The notes under the pieces: model-generated
What the model was told of the DNA's origin: nothing
The model's input: only the letters and a program-made list of their open reading frames with translations
The model's database searches: none
Assembly (NCBI RefSeq): GCF_014284305.1
Contig: NZ_JACOFW010000002.1
Coordinates: 271,601 to 335,600 of the forward strand
DNA length: 64,000 bases
DNA from: Affinundibacterium seohonense
GTDB taxonomy: Bacteria; Pseudomonadota; Gammaproteobacteria; Burkholderiales; Burkholderiaceae_D
Direction of reading: 5' to 3'
Position numbers and translations under genes: made by a program
Shown here: positions 17,645 through 26,541 of the stretch, in pieces
Position numbering within the stretch: the stretch's first letter is position 1
How the letters are laid out: each line of letters starts with the position of its first letter

Positions 17645-17920
17645 TTATAACACCATCTTCACCATAGGGTGCGCCGATAAATCGCGATACAAATTATCGA
17701 GTTGCTCGCGGTGAATCGCGCGTATGGTGACTGTCAACGCCAGATAATTGCCTTTGCTGGACGGACGCATTTCCAGTTTGCCCGCATGAAAGGTTGGATC
17801 GTGAATCATCACGACTTCGACGATCGTTTGAGCAAACGAGTCTTGCATCACACCCATCACTTTGATAGGGAAGTCACAAGGGTATTCAATAAGGCTGTCT
17901 TCGGGTTTGATTTCGTGCAT
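17645..17920 (-). CDS. ybeD: YbeD-like DUF493 protein
   Basis: A 91-residue protein of the DUF493 (YbeD/HP0495) family with an ACT-like alpha/beta fold: YPCDFPIKVMG near the start and YRDLSAHPMVKMVL at the end. Family members lie next to lipB in many proteobacteria; the biochemical role is not settled. I start it at MHEIKPED (17920); the open frame runs further upstream without family similarity. No strong ribosome site is seen. Confidence 0.88.
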   Translation of the reverse strand: MHEIKPEDSLIEYPCDFPIKVMGVMQDSFAQTIVEVVMIHDPTFHAGKLEMRPSSKGNYLALTVTIRAIHREQLDNLYRDLSAHPMVKMVL

Positions 17921-18257
17921 GATAAAACTTTTTAAAAAGGCAAGCTGAGTGGGAGAATTAACAGGATTTACGCTAAATAGCGATGAAAATTGCGGTTTTA
18001 CCTGTTTCTCATGCCTAAATGGGGACTTTTCCGCCAAAAACAATAGTTTGAACCCCTATCTGCCAGACTGCAAGTTTTGTTTAGACGATCAGATGTAAAA
18101 CACTTGTGACTTTGAGCGCAGGCAGGCGGTCTTCTTTAACGGTCGCAGCTTGCGCACCTTAGGGCGGCAAATCTTGCCACTTTGTCGTTTGTGCTCGACT
18201 AGTTCAATATATAGGATGTTATTATTGTTGCACTGTTTTCTTTTGTAGGGAGATGCG

Positions 18258-19250
18258 ATGGAACAGCCAAACAAAGTATTAGATTGGATAGCGCAGGGCC
18301 GAGTGAAAGTCGGCAGCGAAGTCGTTGCGCTGAACCTGGCAGGTATACAACCAGAAGCTGCCCAATGGCGCAGATTTATTGATCAGATGTTGCTATGGTG
18401 TGGCGCGATCGCGCTTGGCGCATCGTTGATTTTCTTTTTAGCTTACAACTGGCAAACGATGGGGCGATTTGCGAAATTTGGCTTAGCCGAAGCCGCTGTG
18501 CTCATTGCCTTGATGGCTTGCTGGAAGCTAGGCTTGGAGAATATCGCAGGTAAGGCGAGTTTGTTATTGGCCAGTCTTTTTACGGGAGGATTGTTGGCAC
18601 TGGTCGGACAAACTTACCAAACAGGAGCCGATACTTACGAGTTGTTCCGCGCATGGGCGATTGCTTCTTTGGTATGGATGATGCTTGCCCAATTAAGCGC
18701 GATGTATCTATTTTGGTTGGGCTTAGTGAATCTGAGTGTACTTTTATATTTCCAGACTTTCGGCGGGTTTTTCGGTCTGGTATTTAGTTCAAGCAATCAA
18801 CTTTGGGCAATGTTGATACTCAATGCAATCGCCTTAGCGGCTTGGGAATGGTTGCGTTGGCGTGGCGTGCAGCACTTGCAGGAGCGTTGGTCGGCGCGAG
18901 TGGTCGCGACGGTGGTCGGGGTGTTGGCGACGATATTAATGCTAGAAGCGATTTTTAGCGATGGTGATCGATATCGTCAAATAGGCTCGTCGGCAAATTT
19001 GCTTGCGATGATCAGTTACCTCGTATGGGCATCCCTTACTTTCTGGGTTTATCGGAGAAAAGTGAAAGACTTGTTTGTGTTGGCAGGATTGGTTTTGAGT
19101 TTAATTATTACGGTTAATGCCTGGTTAGCGCGCGAGGTATTAAGTCATAGCGATGCGGCTAGATTCTTGTTCGTGGGTTTGATGATTATCGGCTCTTCAG
19201 CTTTAGGCGGCATCTGGCTAAAGACCATGATGAAGGAGATGCAGTCATGA
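18258..19250 (+). CDS. DUF2157 multi-pass membrane protein
   Basis: A 330-residue protein with a soluble N-terminal region (about 1-45) followed by about nine or ten membrane helices. The first helix region (AIALGASLIFFLAYNWQTMGRF) is typical of DUF2157 proteins. It overlaps the next gene by four bases (ATGA), and the following genes encode DUF4401-like and GDYXXLXY-domain proteins, a conserved trio of unknown function, probably of envelope type. A good ribosome site (GTAGGGAGAT) precedes the ATG. Confidence 0.85.
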   Translation: MEQPNKVLDWIAQGRVKVGSEVVALNLAGIQPEAAQWRRFIDQMLLWCGAIALGASLIFFLAYNWQTMGRFAKFGLAEAAVLIALMACWKLGLENIAGKASLLLASLFTGGLLALVGQTYQTGADTYELFRAWAIASLVWMMLAQLSAMYLFWLGLVNLSVLLYFQTFGGFFGLVFSSSNQLWAMLILNAIALAAWEWLRWRGVQHLQERWSARVVATVVGVLATILMLEAIFSDGDRYRQIGSSANLLAMISYLVWASLTFWVYRRKVKDLFVLAGLVLSLIITVNAWLAREVLSHSDAARFLFVGLMIIGSSALGGIWLKTMMKEMQS

Positions 19251-20359
19251 ACACTTCAAAACCTCGGTCGCTGTCGCCATTGGCGCTTTGGACAAGCCTC
19301 TTGCAAGCAAACATAGTGGAAGGCGAGATGCCCGCACCTGATCCTGTGCACAGTATCAGCCAGCCTTGGTATATTCGAGTCATGCTAGGCTTTTCTGGTT
19401 GGCTAGGCGCTTTATTTTTGATGGGCTTTGTCGGCATATTATTCAGCCTCGCTAAAGATCATGGCATCGTTACGGTTTGTATCGGCGCTGGGCTTTGCAC
19501 GCTTGCTTATCTGTTGTTCCGCTTACCTGGAAATAATGATTTCTTGTTGCAGTTTGCGTTGGCGGTGAGCCTGGCTGGGCAAGGATTTTTTGTATTTGGT
19601 TTGTTTCAGGAATTGCGTAGTGATGGTGCTGAAGTCTATTTGGTGATCTTCGTATTTGAAGTGTTTTTGACTGTCTATGTGTCGAACTGGATTCATCGTT
19701 TTTTGACGACATTAGGTGCGGTATTCTCAGCCTATTTTTTCTTCCAACAATCCGCGATGTTTGGGGTGATACATGGCTTGGTCGCATTGGCAGTTTGTGG
19801 CTTGTGGTGGTCGCCGATTTTATTGCGTAAGCCAGAGTTACTTCGTCCAGTGGCTTATGCTTTAGGGTTTGCCCTGTTATGTACAGAAGGTGGACGTTTT
19901 ATCAGCCGATTGGCATTTGATCCCAACCACGGATGGTGGCTGTTACATGGGTGGCGCGTCGGTACTAGCTTAGTAAATTTAGCGCTGCTAGCTTCCACTG
20001 TCATTGTTATTCAAAGACAGCATTTCGCTTTGAACTCCTTACCCGCAATAGTAGGATTATTGGCCGCAATTATTTTATGTGGATTTTCTTATGTGGCTCC
20101 TGGTTTAAGCAGCGCGCTACTGTTGATTCTGATTGCGTATAGTTTTTCTGATCGAGTTTTGCTCGGTGTCGGTTTATTCGCACTATTAAGTTTTGTGTCG
20201 CACTACTATTATCAACTACAGGTGAGCTTGTTATACAAATCGATCGTCTTGATGAGTTTGGGATTGTTGTTGCTGGCAACGCGTTTCGTCCTTTGTAGGC
20301 TTTTTCCAGAGGCTCTTTCGGCGACAAACAATGTGGAGAAGGAGTCCGCGTATGATTAA
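19247..20359 (+). CDS. DUF4401-like multi-pass membrane protein
   Basis: A 370-residue protein with a cytosolic start, then about ten hydrophobic helices (the first is GFSGWLGALFLMGFVGILFS). Placement between DUF2157 and GDYXXLXY genes and the sequence GFSGWLGALFLMGFVG suggest DUF4401. Translation is coupled at both ends: it overlaps the upstream gene by four bases and the downstream one by eight. Function unknown. Confidence 0.8.
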   Translation: MNTSKPRSLSPLALWTSLLQANIVEGEMPAPDPVHSISQPWYIRVMLGFSGWLGALFLMGFVGILFSLAKDHGIVTVCIGAGLCTLAYLLFRLPGNNDFLLQFALAVSLAGQGFFVFGLFQELRSDGAEVYLVIFVFEVFLTVYVSNWIHRFLTTLGAVFSAYFFFQQSAMFGVIHGLVALAVCGLWWSPILLRKPELLRPVAYALGFALLCTEGGRFISRLAFDPNHGWWLLHGWRVGTSLVNLALLASTVIVIQRQHFALNSLPAIVGLLAAIILCGFSYVAPGLSSALLLILIAYSFSDRVLLGVGLFALLSFVSHYYYQLQVSLLYKSIVLMSLGLLLLATRFVLCRLFPEALSATNNVEKESAYD

Positions 20360-20915
20360 GACTACATTTAGTCTGAGCAGCAAAATCAGAGTCTGGTTGG
20401 CAATTTTGTCTGGGATCTTGATTTTAGTCGCCGTCAATATATCGATTTATCAACGTGAACAATTGCTTCAACATGGCCGTTTTGTCTTGCTTGAATTAGC
20501 ACCGGTAGATCCACGCTCCTTGATGCAGGGCGATTATATGGCGCTACGTTTTCAAGTGGCGAATCAGGCTTTCCCCAATTTTCAATGGGGAAACCAGCGC
20601 GCGATTGATGGGGTAAAAGCAAATATCCCTGACGGGGCTTTAGTTGTAAATATTGATCAGAATCAGGTCGCGCATTTTCAAAGGATAGCAAAGCCCGGTG
20701 AAGTACTTGCACCAAATGAACTCTTGATGCGCTACCGGATACGCAATTCCCAAATCAAGTTTGCGACGAATGCTTTTTTCTTTGAAGAAGGACAAGCCCA
20801 TCTTTACGATAAAGCGCGTTACGGCGGTTTTCGTGTCGCTGGCAATGGGGACATGTTGCTAAGCTCCATGCACTCTGCTGATTACATGCTTTTGCAAAAG
20901 CAAGCTGAACGATAA
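20352..20915 (+). CDS. GDYXXLXY-domain protein
   Basis: About 187 residues, with one N-terminal membrane helix (about 14-32) and an extracytoplasmic domain bearing the diagnostic GDYMALRF segment (within LMQGDYMALRFQV). It forms the third member of the DUF2157/DUF4401/GDYXXLXY set, likely one complex in the inner membrane (inferred). The ATG at 20352 follows GAAGGAG inside the end of the upstream gene. Confidence 0.85.
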   Translation: MIKTTFSLSSKIRVWLAILSGILILVAVNISIYQREQLLQHGRFVLLELAPVDPRSLMQGDYMALRFQVANQAFPNFQWGNQRAIDGVKANIPDGALVVNIDQNQVAHFQRIAKPGEVLAPNELLMRYRIRNSQIKFATNAFFFEEGQAHLYDKARYGGFRVAGNGDMLLSSMHSADYMLLQKQAER

Positions 20916-20998
20916 AAATAGACAGTCACGACTTTGGTATGAAGCGAAAACCTAGCGGCAAATTCTTGTATGATGGCGTAGATTTTACTTGAGGAAAA

Positions 20999-21250
20999 AT
21001 GATGCCTAAAAATTTGCAAAGACAATGGTGGTTTATGTTCCCCATCACATTTATCTCTGGATATGGCGCTTATTTGTTGGTGAGCGCAGCCGGAATTGGA
21101 GGGTTGGAGACCTTGGCACAAATGCTGGTGTTCGCATTGTGTTTCGCAGCACTGCGTACGGGTTTGCAGTTTATTTCATGGCTGGGGATTGTGGCATTTA
21201 TGCCTAAGTTGGCAAAGTCGGTGTTGGATCAGGAAGCGGCGTCTAAATAA
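20999..21250 (+). CDS. Small two-helix membrane protein
   Basis: An 82-83 residue protein with two hydrophobic helices (FPITFISGYGAYLLVSAAG and MLVFALCFAALRTGLQFISW). Two ATGs lie in tandem; the second (21002) is better spaced from GAGG. Not recognised beyond general small membrane proteins. It follows the membrane trio after 83 bases and is closed by a strong terminator. Confidence 0.65.
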   Translation: MMPKNLQRQWWFMFPITFISGYGAYLLVSAAGIGGLETLAQMLVFALCFAALRTGLQFISWLGIVAFMPKLAKSVLDQEAASK

Positions 21251-21285
21251 GCGCTAAGTAAGCACTAGGGAAGCAATGAGAAGAA

Positions 21286-21320
21286 AAAGCCCGCAATTAC
21301 TTGATGTAATCGCGGGCTTT
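21286..21320. terminator. Bidirectional terminator between converging genes
   Basis: AAAGCCCGCAATTAC and GTAATCGCGGGCTTT form a 15-base stem (one mismatch) around the loop TTGAT. Ts follow on the plus strand, and AAA-rich DNA to the left gives Ts on the minus strand, so it can serve both the small membrane gene and the carboxypeptidase gene. Confidence 0.88.
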
Positions 21321-21342
21321 TGATTTTTTTCGTCGTCGAAAA

Positions 21343-22506
21343 TTATTTAAACAAGAGACGAATAGAATCCCAGGCACGTCCAAAAATACTGGCTTGACGT
21401 ACATCTTCTAAAGCTAAAACGGGAAACTCAGCAACGGACTTTCCATCTAACATCATCTTCATGGTTCCAACACGGCTGTTCAGAGCAATAGGCGCAACTA
21501 GTGGGTCTTTACGTTCTAAGGCGGGTTTTAATCTGGCAGCGCTGCCTTTTGGTAAAGTGACATACAGATCTTGGTTAAAACCGACCTTGATTTTACCTTG
21601 ACTGCCTTTCCAGACATCCAGAGTTTCTATCGCTTGCGCCTTGTCATACAGTTTGACTGTGTCAAAATTTAAGTATCCCCAGTTGAGCAATTTTAAACTT
21701 TCCTGCGCCCGGATTTGATCGCTTTTTGTCCCAGTGACGACTGAAATTAAACGCCGTTGACCAGTACCATTCGGACGAATCGCAGAAGAAATTAAGCAAT
21801 AACCAGCCGCTTCCGTATGTCCGGTTTTCATACCGTCTACAGTTGGATCTAACCACAACAAACGGTTGCGATTTGCTTGGGTGATTTTGTTATAGGTGAA
21901 GCTCTTCGTTGAGTAGTAAGTTTTGTAATATTCTGGGTGATCGGTGATCAAGCGTGACGCAAGGATTGCTAAATCAAACGCTGTAGAAAAATTATCTGGA
22001 CTAGGTAAGCCGTGTGAATTGGCGTAGCGCGTTGCTTTCATGCCGAGGCGGGCGGCTTCGCGATTCATCTGTACCACGAAGGCATCTTCACTGCCAGCCA
22101 CCGCTTCAGCCAAGGCCACAGAAGCATCATTGCCGGATTGAACAATCAAGCCAAATAAGAGATCGCCAATGTTAACGGGCGTCGCTGGATCGATAAACAT
22201 TTTTGAGCTGCTTGCATCGACTTTCCAAGCACGTGTGGAGACTGTGATTTGTTGATTCAAATCTAAGCGCTTCTCTTTCAATGCATTGAACACCAAATAC
22301 GCGGTCATAATTTTGGTCAGCGATGCTGGTTCAATCTGCAAAGTCGCATTGTCAGAATTGATGACTTGATTGCTGGTCGCATCTAACAATACCCAGGATT
22401 TAGCATCCACCAGTGGTTTAGGTAGCGTTTGTGCTTGAGCGGTGCCACTGCATGCTGCGACAACGACTATGAGCGAGGAAAACAGAGAAGACAAGAATTT
22501 TTTCAT
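21343..22506 (-). CDS. dacC: Serine-type D-Ala-D-Ala carboxypeptidase (PBP5/6 type)
   Basis: This periplasmic enzyme removes the terminal D-alanine of peptidoglycan pentapeptides. The 387-residue protein has a signal peptide (cleavage after AQA), the active-site SxxK (Ser62, Lys65 in PASLTKIM), the SGN motif (QSGNDAS), KTG (MKTGHTEAAG), the PBP5 C-terminal beta domain and a terminal amphipathic membrane anchor (FGRAWDSIRLLF). The start MKKFLSS is chosen over a longer frame overlapping the hydrolase gene. dacC versus dacA cannot be settled by sequence alone. Confidence 0.93.
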   Translation of the reverse strand: MKKFLSSLFSSLIVVVAACSGTAQAQTLPKPLVDAKSWVLLDATSNQVINSDNATLQIEPASLTKIMTAYLVFNALKEKRLDLNQQITVSTRAWKVDASSSKMFIDPATPVNIGDLLFGLIVQSGNDASVALAEAVAGSEDAFVVQMNREAARLGMKATRYANSHGLPSPDNFSTAFDLAILASRLITDHPEYYKTYYSTKSFTYNKITQANRNRLLWLDPTVDGMKTGHTEAAGYCLISSAIRPNGTGQRRLISVVTGTKSDQIRAQESLKLLNWGYLNFDTVKLYDKAQAIETLDVWKGSQGKIKVGFNQDLYVTLPKGSAARLKPALERKDPLVAPIALNSRVGTMKMMLDGKSVAEFPVLALEDVRQASIFGRAWDSIRLLFK

Positions 22507-22565
22507 TGGATGTAAAACAAAAATAAAAGTTAAAAACAAAAAAGTCGTAGAAAAAGTGGCGCGGT

Positions 22566-23198
22566 CTACGTCCACAAATCGCTGATAATTTTTTTAATAT
22601 GGGGCAAGCGACGATGGAAGAAATGATCGGCACCAGGAATCACCACCACCGGAATGTCTTGCGGACGGAGCCAGTCAAACACAGCTTGTAGTGGAATCGT
22701 ATCGTCTAGTTCGCCGTGGATTAAAATCGTGTCGGCTGGAATATCTGGCATCGCCCATTTACCCGCAGCAGCCCCCACAAGAACCAGTCTTTGCACAGGA
22801 ATACCAGCGGTGGACAGGCGTTGGTGCAAGCGTGATTGCACGAAAGTACCAAAAGAAAATCCACTTAGTACCAAGGGCAGATCAGGATAACGTTGGCGCA
22901 TGTGTTGCAACAGCGTTTCCATATCGTCAGTTTCACCGATACCGGCATCGTGTACGCCTTCAGATTGCCCGACACCACGAAAATTCATACGTACCGTGAC
23001 ATACCCGAGCGAGACAAACGTGCGCGCCAGTGTTTGCGCAACTTTGTTTTCCATCGTGCCACCAAATAGCGGATGCGGATGCGCTACGAGCGCTAAACCA
23101 GTTGGTGCGGGAAACAAATCAGGATCAGGATGATTCACTGCGCATTGGAGTTGCCCAGCATTGCCAGGAATAAGAAATTGTTCGGTGTGAATATTCAT
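22566..23198 (-). CDS. Alpha/beta hydrolase of the short bacterial type
   Basis: A 210-residue cytosolic alpha/beta-fold hydrolase. It shows the oxyanion segment HPHPLFGG, the NFRGVGQSEG strand, the nucleophile elbow GFSFG (Ser near 115), the acid in GELDDTIP and the histidine in GADHFFH. This is the dienelactone-hydrolase-like group often annotated only as hydrolase; the substrate is unknown. It lies seven bases after the ferredoxin-like gene. Confidence 0.88.
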   Translation of the reverse strand: MNIHTEQFLIPGNAGQLQCAVNHPDPDLFPAPTGLALVAHPHPLFGGTMENKVAQTLARTFVSLGYVTVRMNFRGVGQSEGVHDAGIGETDDMETLLQHMRQRYPDLPLVLSGFSFGTFVQSRLHQRLSTAGIPVQRLVLVGAAAGKWAMPDIPADTILIHGELDDTIPLQAVFDWLRPQDIPVVVIPGADHFFHRRLPHIKKIISDLWT

Positions 23199-23204
23199 GG
23201 GTCT

Positions 23205-23522
23205 TTATACTTTGAGACGTTCGACCACGCCACCACCAATCAGATCGACATCAATAATTTCATCGATGTCGCTTTGATCAACATAGGTGTACCAAGTACC
23301 TTGAGGATAGACCACCAACACTGGGCCTTGTTCACAACGATCAAGGCAGCCTGCTTTATTGATGCGAATTTTGCCGGCTCCATTCATATCAAGTTGCTTG
23401 ATGCGACGCTTAGCATGTTCTTGCGCGGCTTGCGCGCCACTTTTGGCGCAACACTGACGGCCATCGTCACGGTCGTTCAGACAGAAGAAGACGTGTTTTT
23501 GAAAATGTAGAGTGTCAGACAT
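23205..23522 (-). CDS. Thioredoxin-fold 2Fe-2S ferredoxin-like protein
   Basis: A 105-residue protein of the (2Fe-2S) ferredoxin family related to the NuoE fold. Candidate cluster ligands are Cys14, Cys24 or Cys25, Cys59 and Cys63 (KAGCLDRCEQGP). It likely carries electrons; the partner is unknown. It starts the unit ferredoxin-hydrolase-carboxypeptidase. A promoter-like site lies some 220 bases upstream. Confidence 0.88.
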   Translation of the reverse strand: MSDTLHFQKHVFFCLNDRDDGRQCCAKSGAQAAQEHAKRRIKQLDMNGAGKIRINKAGCLDRCEQGPVLVVYPQGTWYTYVDQSDIDEIIDVDLIGGGVVERLKV

Positions 23523-23740
23523 GAGATTTTTTCATTTATGCGAATTAAGCTAAGGCAGCTAGTTTCGCGTGGTAGATGAACGGAAGCCGCTATGATACAT
23601 CGAATTGAAATAGCGAATGCTTGGGAAAAGCCTAAGCCGCTTGAAGGCCACTGGCAAAAGCATGCGATTTTTGAAAGCCGACGATTGTGGATGCCAAACG
23701 CGGCGCAAGACGGAGGAATTGAGCATACCATTTCTCGTCA

Positions 23741-23769
23741 AATATAATGTGTTCAAGTCGTTCGTGTAA
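23741..23769 (-). promoter_or_regulatory. Possible promoter for the ferredoxin-hydrolase-dacC unit
   Basis: On the minus strand TTACAC and TATATT are separated by 17 bases. It overlaps the last codons of the upstream VanZ-like gene. The 5' leader would be about 210 bases, and that leader (23523-23735) has no credible gene. Confidence 0.3.
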
Positions 23770-24880
23770 TGTGATTGGCTCGTTGATGTTTCAGTAAATA
23801 CCAAATCGCAAGGAAAGGCCAAGTGACAGACAGAAATTGTGCCGCGCCGTAAAAATTCAACATTTTCCCTTGCACCATGGTTTGTAAGGTGTTTAAAAAA
23901 TAGGGGTTGCTAGGGATTAAATTCACCATCAGTAGACTGATGCACAATAACAGCACCGCAAGTCGTCGTTGTGCGTGACTGGGGGCAAAGGAGAACCCAT
24001 ATAGCATGATCGTGCTGATTAGGATACCCCCCTTAGCACCTGGTGCTAGCCAAAGAAATGCATTTTCGGGCTGAAACATTAACGCACTCGATAAAGCCTT
24101 GACTGCGAGAGCAGCGATCAATAATAAACAAGCGAGCGCGAATTTTGGCGCATGTCGATTGAGTAAAGACAGACAAATCAAAATGGCTCCCGTGCAGGCA
24201 CAGGCAGTAATAATGGTTTCCGACAATAAATAGGTTTCGGGACTCAACTCGATGCCATGACGGAGATAGGCACTGAGGTCAATGGTGACATCTAAATATT
24301 CTTCGCACCATAGCGAGATGATGGGCAAAATTTGGCCGTGTCCAAATAAGAAGGCCTGCGGAAAAATTTGGGCGAGTGGCCATAAACCTAGTACCACCAA
24401 CTCAGGCGAGGATTCGCGTTGTAGCCATTGCGCGCGTAAAGATTGTAGGCGGCCATTTTCTAAAACATACGGCACTAGCAGAACACCACACAAAGCACCT
24501 AAGATGCCGCCCGCTGCATTGGTCAGTAAATCGAGTAGTGATGTGACACGGTTGGGCAAGAAATACTGGATACTTTCCATTAATAAGCTCATGCCAGCGA
24601 CACACAGACAGGCGAGTAAGAAAGACCAGCGTAATTTCAGTAGTGGATAGAGCGAAAATACGAGCAGGACGCCAAAAGGAATATAGCCAATGACATTGAC
24701 GATGGCGTCGAATTGCGACCAATAGCGTGGCCATTGCGAGATCTGTGCTGAGAAGGCCGCAAGGTTTTCGAATTGCCAATCGGAAAATGGATATAAACTC
24801 GCATAGACGATCAAGACCGCGTAGGCCACTAGGCTAGCGCGGGAGAGTGGTGATGCAGTCAGGTCTGGCTTTGATGTCAT
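23753..24880 (-). CDS. VanZ-like multi-pass membrane protein
   Basis: A 375-residue membrane protein with about nine or ten helices. The N-terminal third matches the VanZ-like domain (VNVIGYIPFGVLL, MESIQYFLPNRVTSLLDLLTNAAGG split over residues 60-120). VanZ of enterococci lowers teicoplanin susceptibility, but for most family members, including this one, the role is unknown. It lies downstream of an MCE transport operon on the same strand with a 59-base gap and may be co-transcribed. Confidence 0.85.
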   Translation of the reverse strand: MTSKPDLTASPLSRASLVAYAVLIVYASLYPFSDWQFENLAAFSAQISQWPRYWSQFDAIVNVIGYIPFGVLLVFSLYPLLKLRWSFLLACLCVAGMSLLMESIQYFLPNRVTSLLDLLTNAAGGILGALCGVLLVPYVLENGRLQSLRAQWLQRESSPELVVLGLWPLAQIFPQAFLFGHGQILPIISLWCEEYLDVTIDLSAYLRHGIELSPETYLLSETIITACACTGAILICLSLLNRHAPKFALACLLLIAALAVKALSSALMFQPENAFLWLAPGAKGGILISTIMLYGFSFAPSHAQRRLAVLLLCISLLMVNLIPSNPYFLNTLQTMVQGKMLNFYGAAQFLSVTWPFLAIWYLLKHQRANHITRTT

Positions 24881-24939
24881 GCGATTGTTGACGTATTTTT
24901 AGGTTGTGCGCTAAAAGTGAAATTGGGTGAGAACTTTTC

Positions 24940-25578
24940 TTATTTCACTTGAGTCTGCAACCACCCAATAAGTTCCGTAATCGCCATATCTGTTGCTAGT
25001 GGCATCGCTTTCGCTCCACCTTTCGCGTCGGCGCTGTCACACTTTGCTTGCGCCTGAAAAATTCTTTGTGCAAGCAATTGATTCTGATTGATCAAGCTGG
25101 CGCGCCAGCGCAGTTGTACCTGACTCTGATTAGTACTAGTAAAGTGCTGCGCGAATTCTTCGAGTTCTAGCCTAAGAATCGGTAAATTTTTAACGCCATC
25201 GCTCGTAGCCAATACCGTGCCACCTTGCTGATTGATTTGCGTCTTAATTCTTTGTTTGAGTAACTGAGCCGGCGGCATGCTCCAACGACTTTGAGCGTAT
25301 GGGCGTAATTCTTGACTGTTGTCATATTGCAGTCGGTACAGCATAGCCGTCCCCTCTAAACTACTTGGCACTTGTATTTCGGCCAGCAAAATATTGAGCT
25401 TGGGATTGACCTTTGTAGTTGATAGCTTGGTGTCGGACTCGACTGCAATGCCGCCAAAATCAAACTGTTGGCGCACCGTAGGACTGGCGCACGCAAATAA
25501 AAGACTTGCGAGTGCGATTATGATTGTCAGGCGAGGCCGCAAAATGGTGGAGTCGTAGTGAGTATTCATAAGTGTCAT
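24940..25578 (-). CDS. ABC-type transport auxiliary lipoprotein (PqiC/DUF330-like)
   Basis: About 210 residues with a signal sequence ending in a lipobox-like LLFAC, so probably an outer-membrane-facing lipoprotein. The mature domain (LLAEIQVPSSLEGTAMLYR, WSMPPAQLLKQRI) is that of the ABC transport auxiliary component that partners MCE proteins. Two ATGs (25578, 25569) and a TTG compete for the start; none has a strong ribosome site. It follows the MlaD-like gene after 30 bases and completes the lipid-transfer set. Confidence 0.85.
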   Translation of the reverse strand: MTLMNTHYDSTILRPRLTIIIALASLLFACASPTVRQQFDFGGIAVESDTKLSTTKVNPKLNILLAEIQVPSSLEGTAMLYRLQYDNSQELRPYAQSRWSMPPAQLLKQRIKTQINQQGGTVLATSDGVKNLPILRLELEEFAQHFTSTNQSQVQLRWRASLINQNQLLAQRIFQAQAKCDSADAKGGAKAMPLATDMAITELIGWLQTQVK

Positions 25579-25608
25579 TGTTACCAAAGCGAATTGATTG
25601 GGATAAGC

Positions 25609-26541
25609 CTAATTATTTTTAAAGCCTGGTTCGCCTGGCCCTGGCGGAATCGGCTTCGGGCCAAACAGCAAACTTTGCGGACGATCATTAAAATTCTCAG
25701 TGCTACGATTGATGCCACGCAAAGCTCCTCCAGCGTCGAGGATGAGGCTATTCATGGCAGGTAAAGTCTCGTACTGTAGGTTTTGGCTCACTTGCTCGAG
25801 GTTCTTGCTTACACGCGCTATGCTGCCGTTTTCGCCTTGAAGATTGGTTATCAATTGATTTAAATTGCTACTGGTATTTTTTGCGTTCTCAGCGAATTGC
25901 TTAAACGCCAGAGCGCTTTCTCGTGCGTGGTTGATGGTTTGCGGCAAACTGGTCAACACTGGATCGAGTTTTGCTGGCAGAGCTTCCCATGCAGCGGCTG
26001 TTTTTCCGATTTGTTTCACTGTATTCGCGAGCGATGCGCGATTGTCTTGATCCAATAAAGCATTGAGTCGTTTACTCAGTTCTTCAGTTTGATTCAAGAT
26101 AGCCACCCCGTGTTTTTCAACTTCCTGCAATAAACCGGGCCGTAAAGGAATTCTCGCCCCTAACAGTGGATCACGCACGATCGCAGCTGGTTTGCTGCCG
26201 TCATCGTCTAGTTCAATAAACGCGATGCCAGTGACACCTTGATAGCCCAAGGTCGCGTAGGTAGATTGCGTGATGGGCGTATCGGAAACGATATCAAGAT
26301 TGAGTAAGAGCTGTCCTGGTACTTTGCTGTCAAAATCGATGTCCGTGACTTTGCCTACCTTAATACCTTTATAACGCACCGCGGCTTGAATGTTCAGGCC
26401 CGATACTTTGAGTTGTGTGGCAATCGTATAGGGCGTGCGCTGAATTTCATCTTTGCCTAGCCACAGTGCCAGCGCGCCGGCAAGGATTGCCAGACCGATC
26501 GCGAACACGCCGGCGATGAGGGCATGAGATTTACTTTCCAT
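25609..26541 (-). CDS. MCE-family lipid-binding protein (MlaD-like)
   Basis: The 310-residue protein has one N-terminal membrane helix (about 8-28) and a single MCE domain (about 40-120; RYKGIKVGKVTDIDFD, YQGVTGIAFIELDDDG), followed by a long helical tail. Such proteins form hexameric periplasmic rings that pass lipids between membranes. I choose the second of two adjacent ATGs because AGGAG is better spaced from it. It overlaps the ATPase gene by 11 bases. The helical tail is longer than in E. coli MlaD. Confidence 0.9.
   Translation of the reverse strand: MESKSHALIAGVFAIGLAILAGALALWLGKDEIQRTPYTIATQLKVSGLNIQAAVRYKGIKVGKVTDIDFDSKVPGQLLLNLDIVSDTPITQSTYATLGYQGVTGIAFIELDDDGSKPAAIVRDPLLGARIPLRPGLLQEVEKHGVAILNQTEELSKRLNALLDQDNRASLANTVKQIGKTAAAWEALPAKLDPVLTSLPQTINHARESALAFKQFAENAKNTSSNLNQLITNLQGENGSIARVSKNLEQVSQNLQYETLPAMNSLILDAGGALRGINRSTENFNDRPQSLLFGPKPIPPGPGEPGFKNN

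Noticed and set aside
23559..23822. Minus-strand frame of 87 codons between the VanZ-like and ferredoxin-like genes
   Set aside because: It overlaps the VanZ-like gene end, lacks a ribosome site and has no recognisable composition or domain; it is more likely leader sequence.
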